From Mimachlamys varia (taxonomy: Eukaryota; Mollusca; Bivalvia; Pectinida; Pectinidae), in the NCBI GenBank assembly GCA_947623455.1, contig OX392535.1:42990688-43054687 (forward strand): a stretch of 64,000 nucleotides of DNA. Reading direction: 5' to 3'. Positions within the stretch are counted from its first letter, which is position 1. Each line of letters starts with the position of its first letter. The notes beneath the pieces are model-generated. The model ran no database searches. It was given only the letters and a program-made list of their open reading frames with translations, and was not told where the DNA came from. The position numbers were made by a program, and so were the translations under genes. Below are positions 1-11,153 of this stretch, in pieces.

Positions 1-704
1 CAAAACTGAATACCAACTTAATGCAAGCACGCCAATGGTTTTTTAATCGGTTTACCACCCAACGATATAATGCATGCATTTTATAGATGGACCTGTTGAA
101 ATATTTAACTGTCTCAATGCACTTTTTTTCAACAGCAGTCGAAATTATTTTTTCACAGAACAAGAACATATTGCAGAAAATTAAAAATAAACCAATCACC
201 AAAAAATTTGTTTTGAAAAATAAAGTCTCTCGTGATACAAACTAATACTTCACAACTGAAACAGTTTCAAAATGTACAATTTTTCGGAAAAAGACTCGCC
301 ACAAAAGTGGTTAATCAATAACCGTCTTCGAACAATTTATAAATCGCATTAGACAGCACAAAAGATTATTTTCGCCGACCTAAAACTTCGTCTATATGAT
401 CTTACCAAAACATGTTCGTACCTGCAAGTTGTGCATAGCCGCTTTTACATTTAGTGTTGAAAATTCGATTTTTCAACATAATTAAAATGTATTGCAGCAG
501 AAAACCATAGGTACTGTATTCTAATGGAATAATAAGATAACTTAACTTCCTAAATTGATGCATAAACATGAAAAATGCCACGAAAGAAGTTGAAACAATG
601 CGAAATTGAGCACGAAAACATGTCCGACTTTGTTTATGTTGAAGGACGCGACTTATTTTACGAAATATTTTCCAATAAACAAATAAATTAATTCATATAC
701 TTAC
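1..704. other. AT-rich non-coding DNA (possible intron)
   Basis: No open frame of note, no recognised repeat and no RNA gene. If the short exon at 705-728 is real, this stretch is the first intron of a minus-strand gene continuing off the left edge. Confidence 0.4.
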
Positions 705-728
705 CGACTGTGCTCTAGTTACAGCCAT
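705..728 (-). CDS. candidate first coding exon, minus strand (8 codons)
   Basis: Read on the minus strand, an ATG at 728 opens MAVTRAQS and runs into a strong splice donor (GTAAGTATAT) whose GT lies at 704-703, phase 0. Two CCAAT boxes in minus orientation lie 165-205 bp upstream (893-934), a plausible promoter distance. The peptide is too short to name a family. Only the ATG, the donor and the CCAAT spacing are visible; the gene is inference, and the next exon would lie left of the window. It could be a chance match. Confidence 0.3.
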
Positions 729-890
729 GGTTAGTCTTTAGGTTGCTTTTGTAAATGCGTAATGATGTTGTTGCTGTGAAAACACTGCATGAATTATCAG
801 CTCAGCCGCACTCTGCCTATTTCCACAGCAAACTATCCCATAAGCATCAGTGTACTTCGGAACAGCTTTCAAATAAATGCGGCACCAGTT

Positions 891-934
891 TCATTGGTCA
901 ATTAATGAAATCAACATGTTTCTGATTGGTCAAT
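891..934 (-). promoter_or_regulatory. paired inverted CCAAT boxes
   Basis: The ten-base string ATTGGTCAAT occurs twice, at 893-902 and 925-934, 32 bp apart (about three helical turns). On the minus strand each reads ATTGACCAAT, with a CCAAT core. Paired CCAAT boxes at helical spacing are a known NF-Y promoter arrangement. Here they sit upstream of the candidate exon at 705-728. No TATA box is obvious. The region to about 1240 could also serve a plus-strand gene. Confidence 0.35.
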
Positions 935-2242
935 ATTGTTGATGATTTGTAGCAACACTTTAGCATTTTAGATTAAAAGCAGCAAATTCATAAACCTACG
1001 TCGTATTTTTTATTATATAAAATATAACTGGTTTTGCTGAGTTTTCACTTTTCAAGAATTCGTAAAGAAAGAAATAAATATTTTACAAACAAAATGTTTT
1101 ACTTCCGTTCTCATTCGGAATGTCTCTTCTATTGCCCAATAACGCAATGCTGTAAGCTTGCTATGTGAGCACCTGTTCAGGCAGGTAAATATAATCTCGT
1201 GCACATACCTGTCAAAGGTGCGAACAGTCGCCACACGAATGACCCACCCACACTTTATTGATTATTCATTATTATTCTATAGAAAATTTGCATAATTATC
1301 ATCCTGAAAATAGCTAGATTCATTGATGGTTACTAGAGAAGAGAAAGTAGCAATCGGTGATGGACAGAAATAATGAAACATACACGTGTTGTAAATGTCT
1401 AATTTGAGACTAGCAGGAACCTTATTATGGTTGAGCATTAGTGTCATCTAAAGATTAGAATAACTTGTCACCGAGATGATGTAATACATAGTAACGTAAT
1501 GGAAGGTTTTCAAGGAAGACAGTTGATCAATCTGTTGTCTTTTAATCCAAAAATCACAAGAAATGTAAACATTACGTTTCCCGACCAGACACTTGACACA
1601 ATAAAGAGACACTACTTGTGTAATATTATATAGCACCAATGCTCAGACCGAGTCGACTCCTAAGATGTTATCCCCCATTTTTTTCTTTTGAAGTTATCTC
1701 TTTTTCAATTTTTGTTGTAAATTTTAGACATCTAGACCTACGAGTCAAAATAATATTTAAGATTTTTTTTTTTAGTTTTGATATAGAGTCCTATATATTT
1801 TTCGCAATAAACTGACTTATTGAAAGAAAAAAATAATAAACTTGATAATAGACCTATCAGTATAAAAACTTAATTTAAAAAGATCAAAATAATTAGATTA
1901 AATCTCAATTTTTGTACCAGTGGATAATTGCATTTTTTTCATCAATTTTTCAGTATTCTTAATAATTATTAATTATGTTCATGAATATGCAATCAAACAA
2001 TTTAGTAGAATAAAAAAAATGTCGAAACAATAGAATGATTGAAATACCAAGTATTAAGAACCGATAAATCGTGCAAAAAAATTTTGTAAAACAAAAAAAA
2101 TCTGTTGATATTATGTTATTGTTTCACAACCATGTATGTTGTCCAAAGTTCATCTTACTATCCATGTATTCCACCCAGCCTGTTTTTTAATGGATTTTAA
2201 TTAACCTGGAAAATAAAAATGAGTCTTAATATATGTTTTTAG
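935..2242. other. non-coding spacer, very AT-rich after 1660
   Basis: No coding region, RNA gene or dispersed repeat recognised. The short open frames here lack any family resemblance. 1660-2240 is almost entirely A/T, with runs of T and A. Confidence 0.4.
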
Positions 2243-2302
2243 TTCAAAATGGAAGACATAAAGAAGAGATTAGCTTTTGGTAACCCTGCTGTACAGACAC
2301 AG
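2243..2302 (+). CDS. candidate coding exon with start codon (18 codons)
   Basis: A T-rich tract ending in TTTTTAG (acceptor AG at 2241-2242) precedes TTCAAA and an ATG at 2249. The frame reads MEDIKKRLAFGNPAVQTQ and meets a consensus donor, CAG|GTAAGT, with the exon ending at 2302, phase 0. This fits an exon carrying the last few bases of a 5' UTR plus the initiator Met. Codon choice and the basic, non-repetitive peptide look like real coding sequence. I do not recognise the family. No second exon was identified downstream, so the gene would have long introns filled with the repeats described here. Confidence 0.45.
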
Positions 2303-3094
2303 GTAAGTTTTTATCCAATACTTACATGCACACATCTACATTTAGTAATATAATTTATTGGGAAAAGAGGGTGTGTCAAAACATGTTACATGATAATACA
2401 GGGGTAGCCATGTTAAAGTGTTGGTGGTACACACCCACAATATACTGATGTCAATCAACTGGTAAAAATCTCCCTTAGGGAGTGTATTTGTGGAACAATT
2501 GCTTTGAAAAGACTTTTCTCTAAAATGTAATCTCCAGAAAAAAAAGGATAAAACACTTTCTTTATTGGAATTACAAACAACAAATTAAAGTCCTAATTGT
2601 TTCATTTTATGTTTACTTTTAAAACAGTTATAATTTGCTTATAGATAGGCACATATGACATTAGAAATGTTTATGAAAAAAAATAGAATGTGAAACAAAA
2701 TTTTTTTTAGCTTACACATTTGTTATGTAATTATTTCCGTTATGTAATTATTTCCTATCTGTAGGTGTTGGGTAACAATCAGAGGTGCCCCAGCAGGGTC
2801 TGTTTCTCAAAAAAAGTACAATTTTGTTTGAGTTTAACTTTAGCTACATAATGTAGTTTGTGTTATGTATTATATCATATGCAAAAGGCTGGGTCCTTCA
2901 AGTCTAGCCAAGACCTAGCAAGGACTATTATTTATGCATGGTTAGGTTAATCAAATTGTGTGCAGAAAACATATTTATAATTTTTTTTGGTCATTGTGAT
3001 TTTTTTTTGATGGCAGTAAAATGTACCTTTGGTCATATGGGAAATCTGCTGCAGAACTTATCAATGACGAAGAAATGTTTGTTCAGATTTGTTA
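2303..3094. other. non-coding, likely intron
   Basis: AT-rich sequence after the donor at 2303. It holds small direct duplications, such as TTATGTAATTATTTCC around 2725-2755. No gene or named repeat is seen. Confidence 0.4.
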
Positions 3095-3222
3095 TACCAC
3101 ATTTCTTCGCCAATAAGCCCAGGGGGCCAGTGCAGTCTCCCGACTTATACAGATCGGCTGAGGTACAAAGGGGAGAGGGGGCTTATTGCTGAACATGGGC
3201 TTATTTCCAGAGAAATACGGTA
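3095..3222. mobile_element. short MITE-like element, CCGTATTT family, TA flanks
   Basis: Inverted ends: left TACCACATTTCTTCGCCAAT, right complement TACCGTATTTCTCTGGAAAT, both followed by AAGCCC. TA dinucleotides flank at 3095-3096 and 3221-3222. The ends match the larger element at 19108-20191, so this is probably a deleted relative. TA duplication suggests Tc1/mariner-type mobilisation. Confidence 0.5.
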
Positions 3223-3919
3223 GTTTGATTCTGTGATAATCAGTTTGTCATGCAATTAAACTCTCAGAGACTTTAAATGTTGATGGACAAGCCATGTGGG
3301 AATTGACTTAGGATTCAGTAGCTGTTTAGACATGTTTTAAAAAATGCCAGGAATGGTTCAATTTCATTGCGGAAAACAAGCTCCAGGCCTTTATTTAGTC
3401 TTACATGAAAAGTTAATTAGAATAAAGTTTTTCCAAAAGTTACTTATATAGGGCCTTTAAAGGTTTGTCATTTGTCTGGATATATATATATAAATATATA
3501 AAAAAAAAATTTGATAATTTATCACTGCACTGTATTGGGAAAGAATAAAAAATGGGAAAAAATATGTATGCATCTTGCATTATCATAAATTTTAATTTCA
3601 AATAATATTTTGATTTTCCTATACTGTGATTAAGATAAAATAAGATTGAAAAAAAAAAAATTTTGAGTTATATGAAATATCAAAATTTAGGTAATTATTT
3701 TCTGCTATCGTTAAACTGAATTGAATATACCTGGTAACGTTAAATTTAAATTAGAAGCATTTCATATTTAGATGTTATTTGAATGAAAATAAATTTACAA
3801 CACCTCTAAACAAAAGGAATTATATGTGTGAATTTCAAAGAAGCAAATGTTGATTGACATGAAATGTCTATTTCTGTCTATGATAGTATTTGCAGATGAA
3901 ATTGATTTGAGCTCCCAGA

Positions 3920-4245
3920 TTTACTGAGGCAAAGTGGTCTAGGATGCTGGGCTTGTGATCATAGGGTTGCGAGTTCGAGTCCCGGTCACGGCACTTGTGT
4001 TGTATCCTTGTGCAAGATACTTTACGTTGCTTGTTCCAGTCTACTCAGCTGTAAATGAATATGTGGTTGGGTTAAGTGCTAGAAATTGTAAAATGCTAGC
4101 TGTGAGTGCCGAAACTGCACCACCTGTCGTGTGCTCCCCAGGGAGTTGAGAACCATATCAGATATGGCCCAATAACCATGGATAATAATTTGTGAACCGC
4201 ATTGTGACGGCCTTTAAGGTCATGATATATAAAAATCTTGAATTA
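3920..4245 (+). mobile_element. tRNA-derived SINE
   Basis: The 5' part is tRNA-like. An A-box-like TGGTCTAGGATG lies at about 3936-3947 and a B-box-like GAGTTCGAGTC at 3971-3981, with the spacing of a pol III internal promoter. The body contains TGTGCTCCCCAGGGAGTTGA and the tail is A/T-rich (AATTATTATTATC). A degenerate second copy lies at 25795-26065 and shares the body strings CCAGTCT.CTCAGCTGTA and AGAATGCTAGCT. It is not a functional tRNA gene because the cloverleaf is incomplete and a long body follows. Confidence 0.7.
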
Positions 4246-5933
4246 TTATTATCATATTATTATTTATTAACAAATATTATTGATCATCCATAGAAAAGAA
4301 ATTGTACCAATACTGGGTATTGTATTTATAAAACTTTGATCAGAGTCGCAGATATATAGCTGTGATGTTGTTCTGAACTGGCAAGATGCATTTCAAACAG
4401 AATGATAATTTTCAATAAAAGAAGTTTTAAACAAAAAATCATTTAATGAAATTATGGTATTGTACGAGTAGGAAAGAACCATATTAACTGAGGCAGAATA
4501 CAGGTGTACCACCCGATTCAATATTGATATAGACATCTTCGTCGTGGTGAACATATATTGCTGATATGGTTAAACTGTGTGAACTGCTGAGTCAACATTA
4601 TTGACCTCGCAGCTGGGGTAGCACCCGAGCTAATGAGCCAGATTAGTACACGTAATAGGATTAATGTTAATAAGTGCGTACTATGTTAATCTTTCTATGG
4701 CACTCGTAAGGATAGAAGTCCAATATTTTAAGCCAGTCAGCATGTTTTGAATATGCCAAAATTCTGATGTATTACGATTTTTGTAAATTGTCAAAAATCA
4801 GTCCATCTTTAAAATTTTGAGGTGAACATTTGCCTGTGTGACATTTTGATCTGGATGTCATTAAACTATGTTTGCTGATTAAATTTGTGCAAATTTCTGA
4901 CACTTTTAACCTCGCAGCTGGGGTAGCACCCACATTAACGAGTCAGTGGAATAATAGGATTAATATTAGGCGGGTATAAGACTATGTAACCTTTCTCAGG
5001 GACGAATGGCTCTGGGCAGGGCCTTTCAGCGTAAACTAGCTTACACACCCTTTAATCCCACGACACAGGCACACAAATGAAAATTTTACCCGATTATCCA
5101 AATTCAAGACTCTCCTAGATATTTCAGCAAAATAATTTTGAAGGTTATCATCAATATAAACAGGTAAAAATATTTAGCATAGATTGTCCTGGTTAAATTT
5201 CAAGCTGGATTGCATCACTTGACTAGTGGATAGTTTGCTGTGGGCCTTTTTAGGAACCTTAATTGAATTTTTACCAAATGACTGTGAACACAATTATTTC
5301 CCTTGATGAGAATTTCTCCCAGATTCTCAATATCTTTTCAGTCATCAGTTTATATATCATGTACATATTTCCTATTTCTTGAATTAGAAAAAACTGAATA
5401 AAATTTTATCAGTTTGTACATTTTGATTAATGTTTCTTAATTCCATCTGAGAGAGTTTTTGTGTATGAAGGCCATGAATTTTTTGTTGAAAGATAATTCT
5501 ACATTATCCCGTTACCGGCAGTACTTTCAAAAATCTTAACAGATTCTGAATATTTCTGTTAGGGTTTTGAAAACAGCTGCTGACATTTACACAGAGAACA
5601 GGTGGAAGTTTACGATTTACACGTCATCTCTGACAGTTTGACCTACCCTTCCTCCACAGTTAGATTTAAAACTGTGAAGTTTTATGTGACTCAGGTATTT
5701 GTCTCTTTATACAGACCTAGATGCTACTCACAGCTGGTAAATCGATGAAAACTCGGGAAATGTTACAGATTGAATATAAAAATAAATATAAATATGATCA
5801 TATTATTTCAATTGATATGCAATAGAAACAGAAAAAAATGCATCAAAGAATGGCTTGTGTTTGAAACTTAATATGATTTATAATTATGTGTCATAGATGA
5901 AGAACTCATTTTGTATTGTGAAGAAACTGGAAA
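4246..5933. other. non-coding with a diverged direct repeat pair
   Basis: Two related segments start at 4605 and 4910, each opening CCTCGCAGCTGGGGTAGCAC and continuing into a shared AATAGGATTAAT motif, about 305 bp apart. They look like two diverged units of a dispersed tandem-cored element. Nothing coding is seen. Confidence 0.45.
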
Positions 5934-6122
5934 GAAGGGGAGTGGGGTGGACCTGTTTGAGAAGGGGAGTGGGGTGGACCTGTTTGAGAAGGGGAGTGGG
6001 GTGGACCTGTTTGAGAAGGGGAGTGGGGTGGACCTGTTTGAGAGGGGGAGTGGGATGGACCTGTTTGAGAAGGGGAGTAGGGTGGACCTGTTTGAGAAGG
6101 GGAGTGGGGTGGACCTGTTTGA
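5934..6122. repeat. 27-bp minisatellite, 7 units
   Basis: Exactly seven 27-bp units (189 bp) containing GAAGGGGAGTGGGG and ending GACCTGTTTGA, with two or three substitutions in all. Because 27 is a multiple of three, several frames stay open on both strands. None has a gene-like start, flank or splice site, so I do not call a protein. Confidence 0.9.
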
Positions 6123-6190
6123 GAAGAAAACAATCATTTTAGATCCTTGTTTGTTCATTTTCTGTTTTCAAAGTCTTCACTAAAACGATT

Positions 6191-6286
6191 AGATTTGCCC
6201 CTTCTATGTGACTAATTTGGTCAGATTTGCCCCTTCTATGTGACTAATTTGGTCAGATTTGCCCCTTCTATGTGACTAATTTGGAC
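6191..6286. repeat. 32-bp minisatellite, 3 units
   Basis: Three units of 32 bp starting AGATTTGCCCCTTCTATGTG. They sit between the 27-bp array and the 50-bp array; only the last unit's end differs, where it meets the next array. Confidence 0.9.
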
Positions 6287-6290
6287 ATGC

Positions 6291-7848
6291 TCAGTGGTAG
6301 CTAGGGCCAAGTATGTGGTTGTTAGCTACTATATAGATATTCAGTGGTAGCTAGGGCCAAGTATGTGGCAGTAAGCTACTATATAGATATTCAGTGGTAG
6401 CTAGGGCCAAGTATGTGGCAGTAAGCTACTATATAGATATTCAGTGGTAGCTAGGGCCAAGTATGTGGTAGTTAGCTTATATATAGATATTCAGTGGTAG
6501 CTAGGGCCAAGTATGTGGTTGTTAGCTACTATATAGATATTCAGTGGTAGCTAGGGCCAAGTATGTGGCAGTAAGCTACTATATAGATATTCAGTGGTAG
6601 CTAGGGCCAAGTATGTGGTAGTAAGCTACTATATAGATATTCAGTGGTAGCTAGGGCCAAGTATGTGGCAGTTAGCTACTATATAGATATTCAGTGGTAG
6701 CTAGGGCCAAGTATGTGGCAGTAAGCTACTATATAGATATTCAGTGGTAGCTAGGGCCAAGTATGTGGCAGTTAGCTACTATATAGATATTCAGTGGTAG
6801 CTAGGGCCAAGTATGTGGCAGTTAGCTACTATATAGATATTCAGTGGTAGCTAGGGCCAAGTATGTGGCAGTTAGCTACTATATAGATATTCAGTGGTAG
6901 CAAGGGCCAAGTATGTGGCAGTAAGCTACTATATAGATATTCAGTGGTAGCTAGGGCCAAGTATGTGGCAGTTAGCTACTATATAGATATTCAGTGGTAG
7001 CTAGGGCCAAGGATGTGGCAGTTAGCTACTATATAGATATTCAGTGGTAGCTAGGGCCAAGTATGTGGCAGTAAGCTACTATATAGATATTCAGTGGTAG
7101 CTAGGGCCAAGTATGTGGCAGTAAGCTACTATATAGATATTCAGTGGTAGCTAGGGCCAAGTATGTGGCAGTAAGCTACTATATAGATATTCAGTGGTAG
7201 CTAGGGCCAAGTATGTGGCAGTAAGCTACTATATAGATATTCAGTGGTAGCTAGGGCCAAGTATGTGGCAGTTAGCTACTATATAGATATTCAGTGGTAG
7301 CTAGGGCCAAGTATGTGGCAGTAAGCTACTATATAGATATTCAGTGGTAGCTAGGGCCAAGTATGTGGCAGTTAGCTACTATATAGATATTCAGTGGTAG
7401 CTAGGGCCAAGTATGTGGCAGTTAGCTACTATATAGATATTCAGTGGTAGCTAGGGCCAAGTATGTGGCAGTTAGCTACTATATAGATATTCAGTGGTAG
7501 CTAGGGCCAAGTATGTGGTAGTTAGCTACTATATAGATATTCAGTGGTAGCTATAGGGCCAAGTATGTGGCAGTTAGCTACTATATAGATATTCAGTGGT
7601 AGCTAGGGCCAGGCCAAGTATGTGGCAGTTAGCTACTATATAGATATTCAGTGGTAGCTAGGGCCAGGCCAAGTATGTGGCAGTTAGCTCCTATATAGAT
7701 AGATATTCAGTGGTAGCTAGGGCCAAGTATGTGGCAGTTAGCTACTATATAGATATTTAGTGGTAGCTATAGGGCCAAGTATGTGGCAGTTAGCTACTAT
7801 ATAGATATTCAGTGGTAGTTAGGGCCAAGTATGTGGTAGTTGACTACT
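6291..7848. repeat. 50-bp satellite, about 31 units
   Basis: Units begin TCAGTGGTAGCTAGGGCCAA and end CTATATAGATAT. Most variation falls at one position, GTGGCAGTTAGC versus GTGGCAGTAAGC, with rarer GGTTGTT or GGTAGTT. Length variants (extra GGCCA, CTATAGGG, duplicated AGAT) cluster in the last 350 bp, as expected when the edges of an array escape homogenisation. Units follow each other without spacers, so it is not a CRISPR array. Confidence 0.95.
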
Positions 7849-8924
7849 ATGTTGCAAAATGTATAAATATAAGTAACATTGCTATTGATGACAAAGTTAA
7901 TAAAGCCTGGTAGTGCTTTATGTAAGTTTGTCAGCAATAACAATGTGTGTTATAGAACTGTCACAATATTTTCTCAAACATTCATTTGCTTAAATATAAA
8001 CTGCTAATTGATCTATGTGATTGCAGACGGGCACTGTGCAGTCCTGTTCTATTACAAATATAACCCAGTTTGGTCCGGTAAAAAAAAAAAAATGGTTTCT
8101 GAAAATCAATGGGAAGGAGTGTAGTTCAAATAGTCATTTCCAGTAGCTTTCTAGAAGATTTGGAAAATATATCTAGGCAGTCTCCTAGAGGGAATATCTC
8201 TTTGCTCAAACAGGTTTAAACAGTAACAGTGTTCAATCCAGGCCGCGCCATTGCGCCAATGATCCCTTTGTAAAACAAATGGCGCAATCTGAACACACTG
8301 CCCGGCCCGGCCGGCGCAATGAGATTACCATTGTGTGAAGTGCCAAATTCTTGTTTCTGCCATAAAAATTACTGAATAGGCAAAGATTTATTAGTCTCTA
8401 ACTCGTTCCGTGATCAACTTATCTTTGTATTGTTTACGTGGGAAGTGGAGAAGCAGGTTCATAACGAGGCTTATAGTCAGTTTCATGATCCCATGTTAAA
8501 CAAACGTTTCGGTGATTCAGATTTAGAAACGTAATTTGTTGTCAACGAAGCATTGTTTCGATATGAGAACAAAAAATCTAATACATAAGGTGGGAAAGTA
8601 AAAGAAGTCAGTGACTTTTAAGTTTAGTAAAGAGCAGAGCAAAAGTCTGGGGAAATTAATTGAACAGAAAGAAACAGGCTGATATTACTCTTCCGAAAAA
8701 AACGTAAATTTCAAAAGTGATTTATGTTACGATCCTTTTTTTTAATTGACTATAATATGATACCAAATCAGGAATAAGGTGTGAAATATGTATAAAGTTT
8801 AAAGTCAGACTTCAAAAAGTTACATATCTAATGATGTTTGCACAAACTAGCACACCTCACCTCTTATACGACATCAGTCATCACATGAGTTTGAATGCCT
8901 TGTCAGGTGTTAGCGGGATGATTT
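7849..8924. other. non-coding
   Basis: No gene recognised. 8240-8330 is unusually GC-rich for the window, with repeated CGCC/GGCGCAAT motifs, and may be a decayed CpG-rich repeat. The remainder is AT-rich. Confidence 0.35.
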
Positions 8925-10454
8925 TTAGTCCCCCACCGGAATCCGGGGGGGACTATAGGTTTGCGTTGTGTCCGTCCGTCCGTCCTTCCGCACACTATTT
9001 GTCCGGGCTCTATCTCCCATACTATAAGACACTGGAACTTCATACTAAGTGTGTGGGTTCCCTGTGGGAAGGCAGTGTGTCGCATACAAAAACCGGGTCA
9101 CTGTGACCTATATTTTGACCTCTGACCTACATTAAAGAAAAAGCTTGTCCGGGCTCTATCTCCTACACTATAAAGCACTAGAACTTAATACTTAGTAGTA
9201 TTGTTCCTTGTGGGAAGGCGGTGTGTCGCGTACAAAAACCGGGTCACAGTGACCTATATTTTGACCTCTGACCTACATTAAAGAAAAAGCTTGTCCGGGC
9301 TCTATCTCCTACACTATAAAGCACTAGAATTTATTAATACTTGGTAGTATGGTTCCTTGTGGGAAGGCGGTGTGTCGCGTATAAAAACCGGGTCACAGTG
9401 ACCTATATTTTGACCTCTGACCTACATTAAAGAAAAAGCTTGTCCGGGCTCTATCTCCTACACTATAAAGCACTAGAACTTAATACTTAGTAGTATTGTT
9501 CTCTGTGGGAAGGCAGTGTGTCGCATACAAAAACCGGGTCAATGTGACCTTTATTTTGCTATATTTTGACCTCTGACCTACATTAAAGTAAAAGTTTGTC
9601 CGGGCTCTATCTCCTACACTATAAAAGACTAGAACTTAATACTTGGTAGTATGGTTCCTTTTGGGAAGGCGGTGTGTCGCGTACAAAAACCGGGTCACTG
9701 TGACCTATATTTTGACCTCTGACCTACATTAAAGAAAAAGCTTGTCCGGGCTCTATCTCCTACACTATAAAGCACTAGAACTTAATACTTGGTAGTATGG
9801 TTCCTTGTGGGAAGGTGGTGTGTCGCGTACCAAAACTGGGTCACTGTGACCTATATTTTGACCTCTGACCTACATTAAAGAAAGAAAAATTTGTCCAGGT
9901 TCTATCTCCTACACTATTAAGGATTAGAACTTTATACTTGGTAGTATAGTTCTCTGTGGGAAGGCGGTGTGTCGCGTACCAAAACTGGGTCACTGTGACC
10001 TTTATTTTGCTATATTTTGACCTCTGACCTACATTAAAGTAAAAGTTTGTCCGGGCTCTATCTCCTACACTATTAAGGATTATAACTTTGTACTTGGTAG
10101 TATAGTTCCCTATGGGAAGGCGGTGTGTCGCGTAACAAAACCGGGTCACAGTGACCTATATTTTGCTATATTTTGACCTCTGACCTACATTAAAGTAAAA
10201 GTTTGTCCGGGCTCTATCTCCTACACTATTAAGGATTATAACTTTGTACTTGGTAGTATAGTTCCCTATGGGAAGGCGGTGTGTCGCGTAACAAAACCGG
10301 GTCACAGTGACCTATATTTTGACCTCTGACCTACGTTACACAAATACCTTGTCCGGGCTCTATCTCCTACACTATAAAGCACTAGAACTTAATACTTGGT
10401 AGTATGGTTCCCCGTGGGAAGATGGTGTGTCGTGTACCAAAACTGGGTCACTGA

Positions 10455-10721
10455 CATTTATTTCGACAGTTATTCAAGCTATGCACAACACAAGCAAAGT
10501 TACATAAGTGTACAAACATTCTTGTTGTTGGAGATTTCAACATGGACTTCGCAAAGATGGACAGCCTTCAAAAATCTTGTAAACTTCACCAACAACTGAC
10601 CACGCCTACCCATTGCCTTGGAGGAATTCTTGACTTGGTCTTCTCATCCAAATTATTCCCAGTGACAAACAAACCTGTGTTCTTCTCAGATCAACATTTA
10701 ATCAATATACAGTACTGTTGA
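10455..10721 (+). pseudogene. C-terminal remnant of an endonuclease-like ORF
   Basis: An open stretch of 88 codons ends in TGA at 10719-10721. It carries NILVVGDFN (GDFN at 10530-10541), then GGILDLVFSS, then FFSDQHL near the end. In the endonuclease/exonuclease/phosphatase (AP-endonuclease-like) fold these correspond to the GDFN motif, the D-L-V-F segment and the final SDH motif. Here the His is replaced by Gln, while copy C (59352-59421) keeps SDH. The domain is directly followed by a stop and the element's 3' tail. That fits a Helentron whose protein ends in an endonuclease domain better than a LINE, where endonuclease precedes reverse transcriptase. The 5' side is cut by the tandem repeats at about 10453. 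Confidence 0.65.
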
Positions 10722-10989
10722 ATTCAATGTAAGCATAACAAACAACATCTTGTTATTATTATTACAATTTCATGTCTATTGCAGTAAAACCTGTCTATAA
10801 AGGATACCCAATAGAAAAACTAAAGGTGTCCTTCATAGACTTGTGTCCTTTATATAGAGATCATTTATAGAGTATACCTACAGTGTACATGTATTTAGTG
10901 AGAATGGGATGGTTCCTGTATAGAAGCGGGTCTCTGTAAACTACATCTTCACCTTTCAATACATTGAAGAAAATACATGACCTTATTGC

Positions 10990-11071
10990 ATCTCGAGATT
11001 CACACTCATTGCTATTGGATCTCGAGATAACAACCCGGTGGGGGACTGTAATTCGTTGAATTATCTTGTTT
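10990..11071 (+). repeat. 3' end hairpins of family 1 element
   Basis: Two copies of the self-complementary ATCTCGAGAT (10990-10999 and 11019-11028) can form a stem. They are followed by CCGGTGGGGGACT, a 6-bp-stem hairpin TAATTC-GTT-GAATTA and TCTTGTTT. The same order is seen at the ends of copies B (12526) and C (59771; the second palindrome there reads CTCAAGAT). Confidence 0.7.
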
Positions 11072-11153
11072 TCAGAAGGTCAAATTATACGGCAATGCTT
11101 TTTTTGTGTTTTAGATTTATTATAAAATTACACTTTTCAGCGACCCCCTTTAA

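Larger units (their letters stand above)
8925..11071 (+). mobile_element. tandem-cored element, family 1 copy A (HINE/pearl-like)
   Basis: The 5' end is TTAGTCCCCCACCGG, whose C-run pairs with a G-run to form a hairpin ending GGGGGGACT. A GTCC-rich leader (about 8970-8985) follows, then about ten tandem units of roughly 146-160 bp. These contain TTGTCCGGGCTCTATCTCC, GGGTCACTGTGACC and TTTGACCTCTGACCTAC. Next come a remnant of an endonuclease-like ORF (10455-10721), a tail shared with copies B and C, a 3' subterminal repeat CCGGTGGGGGACT (11035-11047, exact complement of the 5' 13-mer), a hairpin TAATTC-GTT-GAATTA, and TCTTGTTT. The layout matches HINEs (non-autonomous Helentron-like) and bivalve pearl elements; class assignment is inference. 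Exact ends are uncertain by a few bases. Confidence 0.75.

Noticed and set aside
3930..3995. tRNA gene
   Set aside because: A and B boxes are present but acceptor and anticodon stems do not form and a SINE body follows.
6291..7848. CRISPR-like look of regular 50-bp repeats
   Set aside because: Units are contiguous with no unique spacers, and the context is animal DNA; it is a satellite. The same holds for the 28-, 31- and 35-bp arrays.
9841..10149. 102-codon minus-strand frame (MTRFCYATHRLP..) repeated at 11939 and 59033
   Set aside because: It is the antisense of family 1 core units, recurring only because the repeat recurs; no family resemblance or start context.
10780..10960. Separate mariner-type MITE (CAGTAAAACCTGTCTATAAAGG)
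   Set aside because: The segment is part of the tail shared by family 1 copies A and C (and partly B), so it moved with that element; no right end or TA pair was found.
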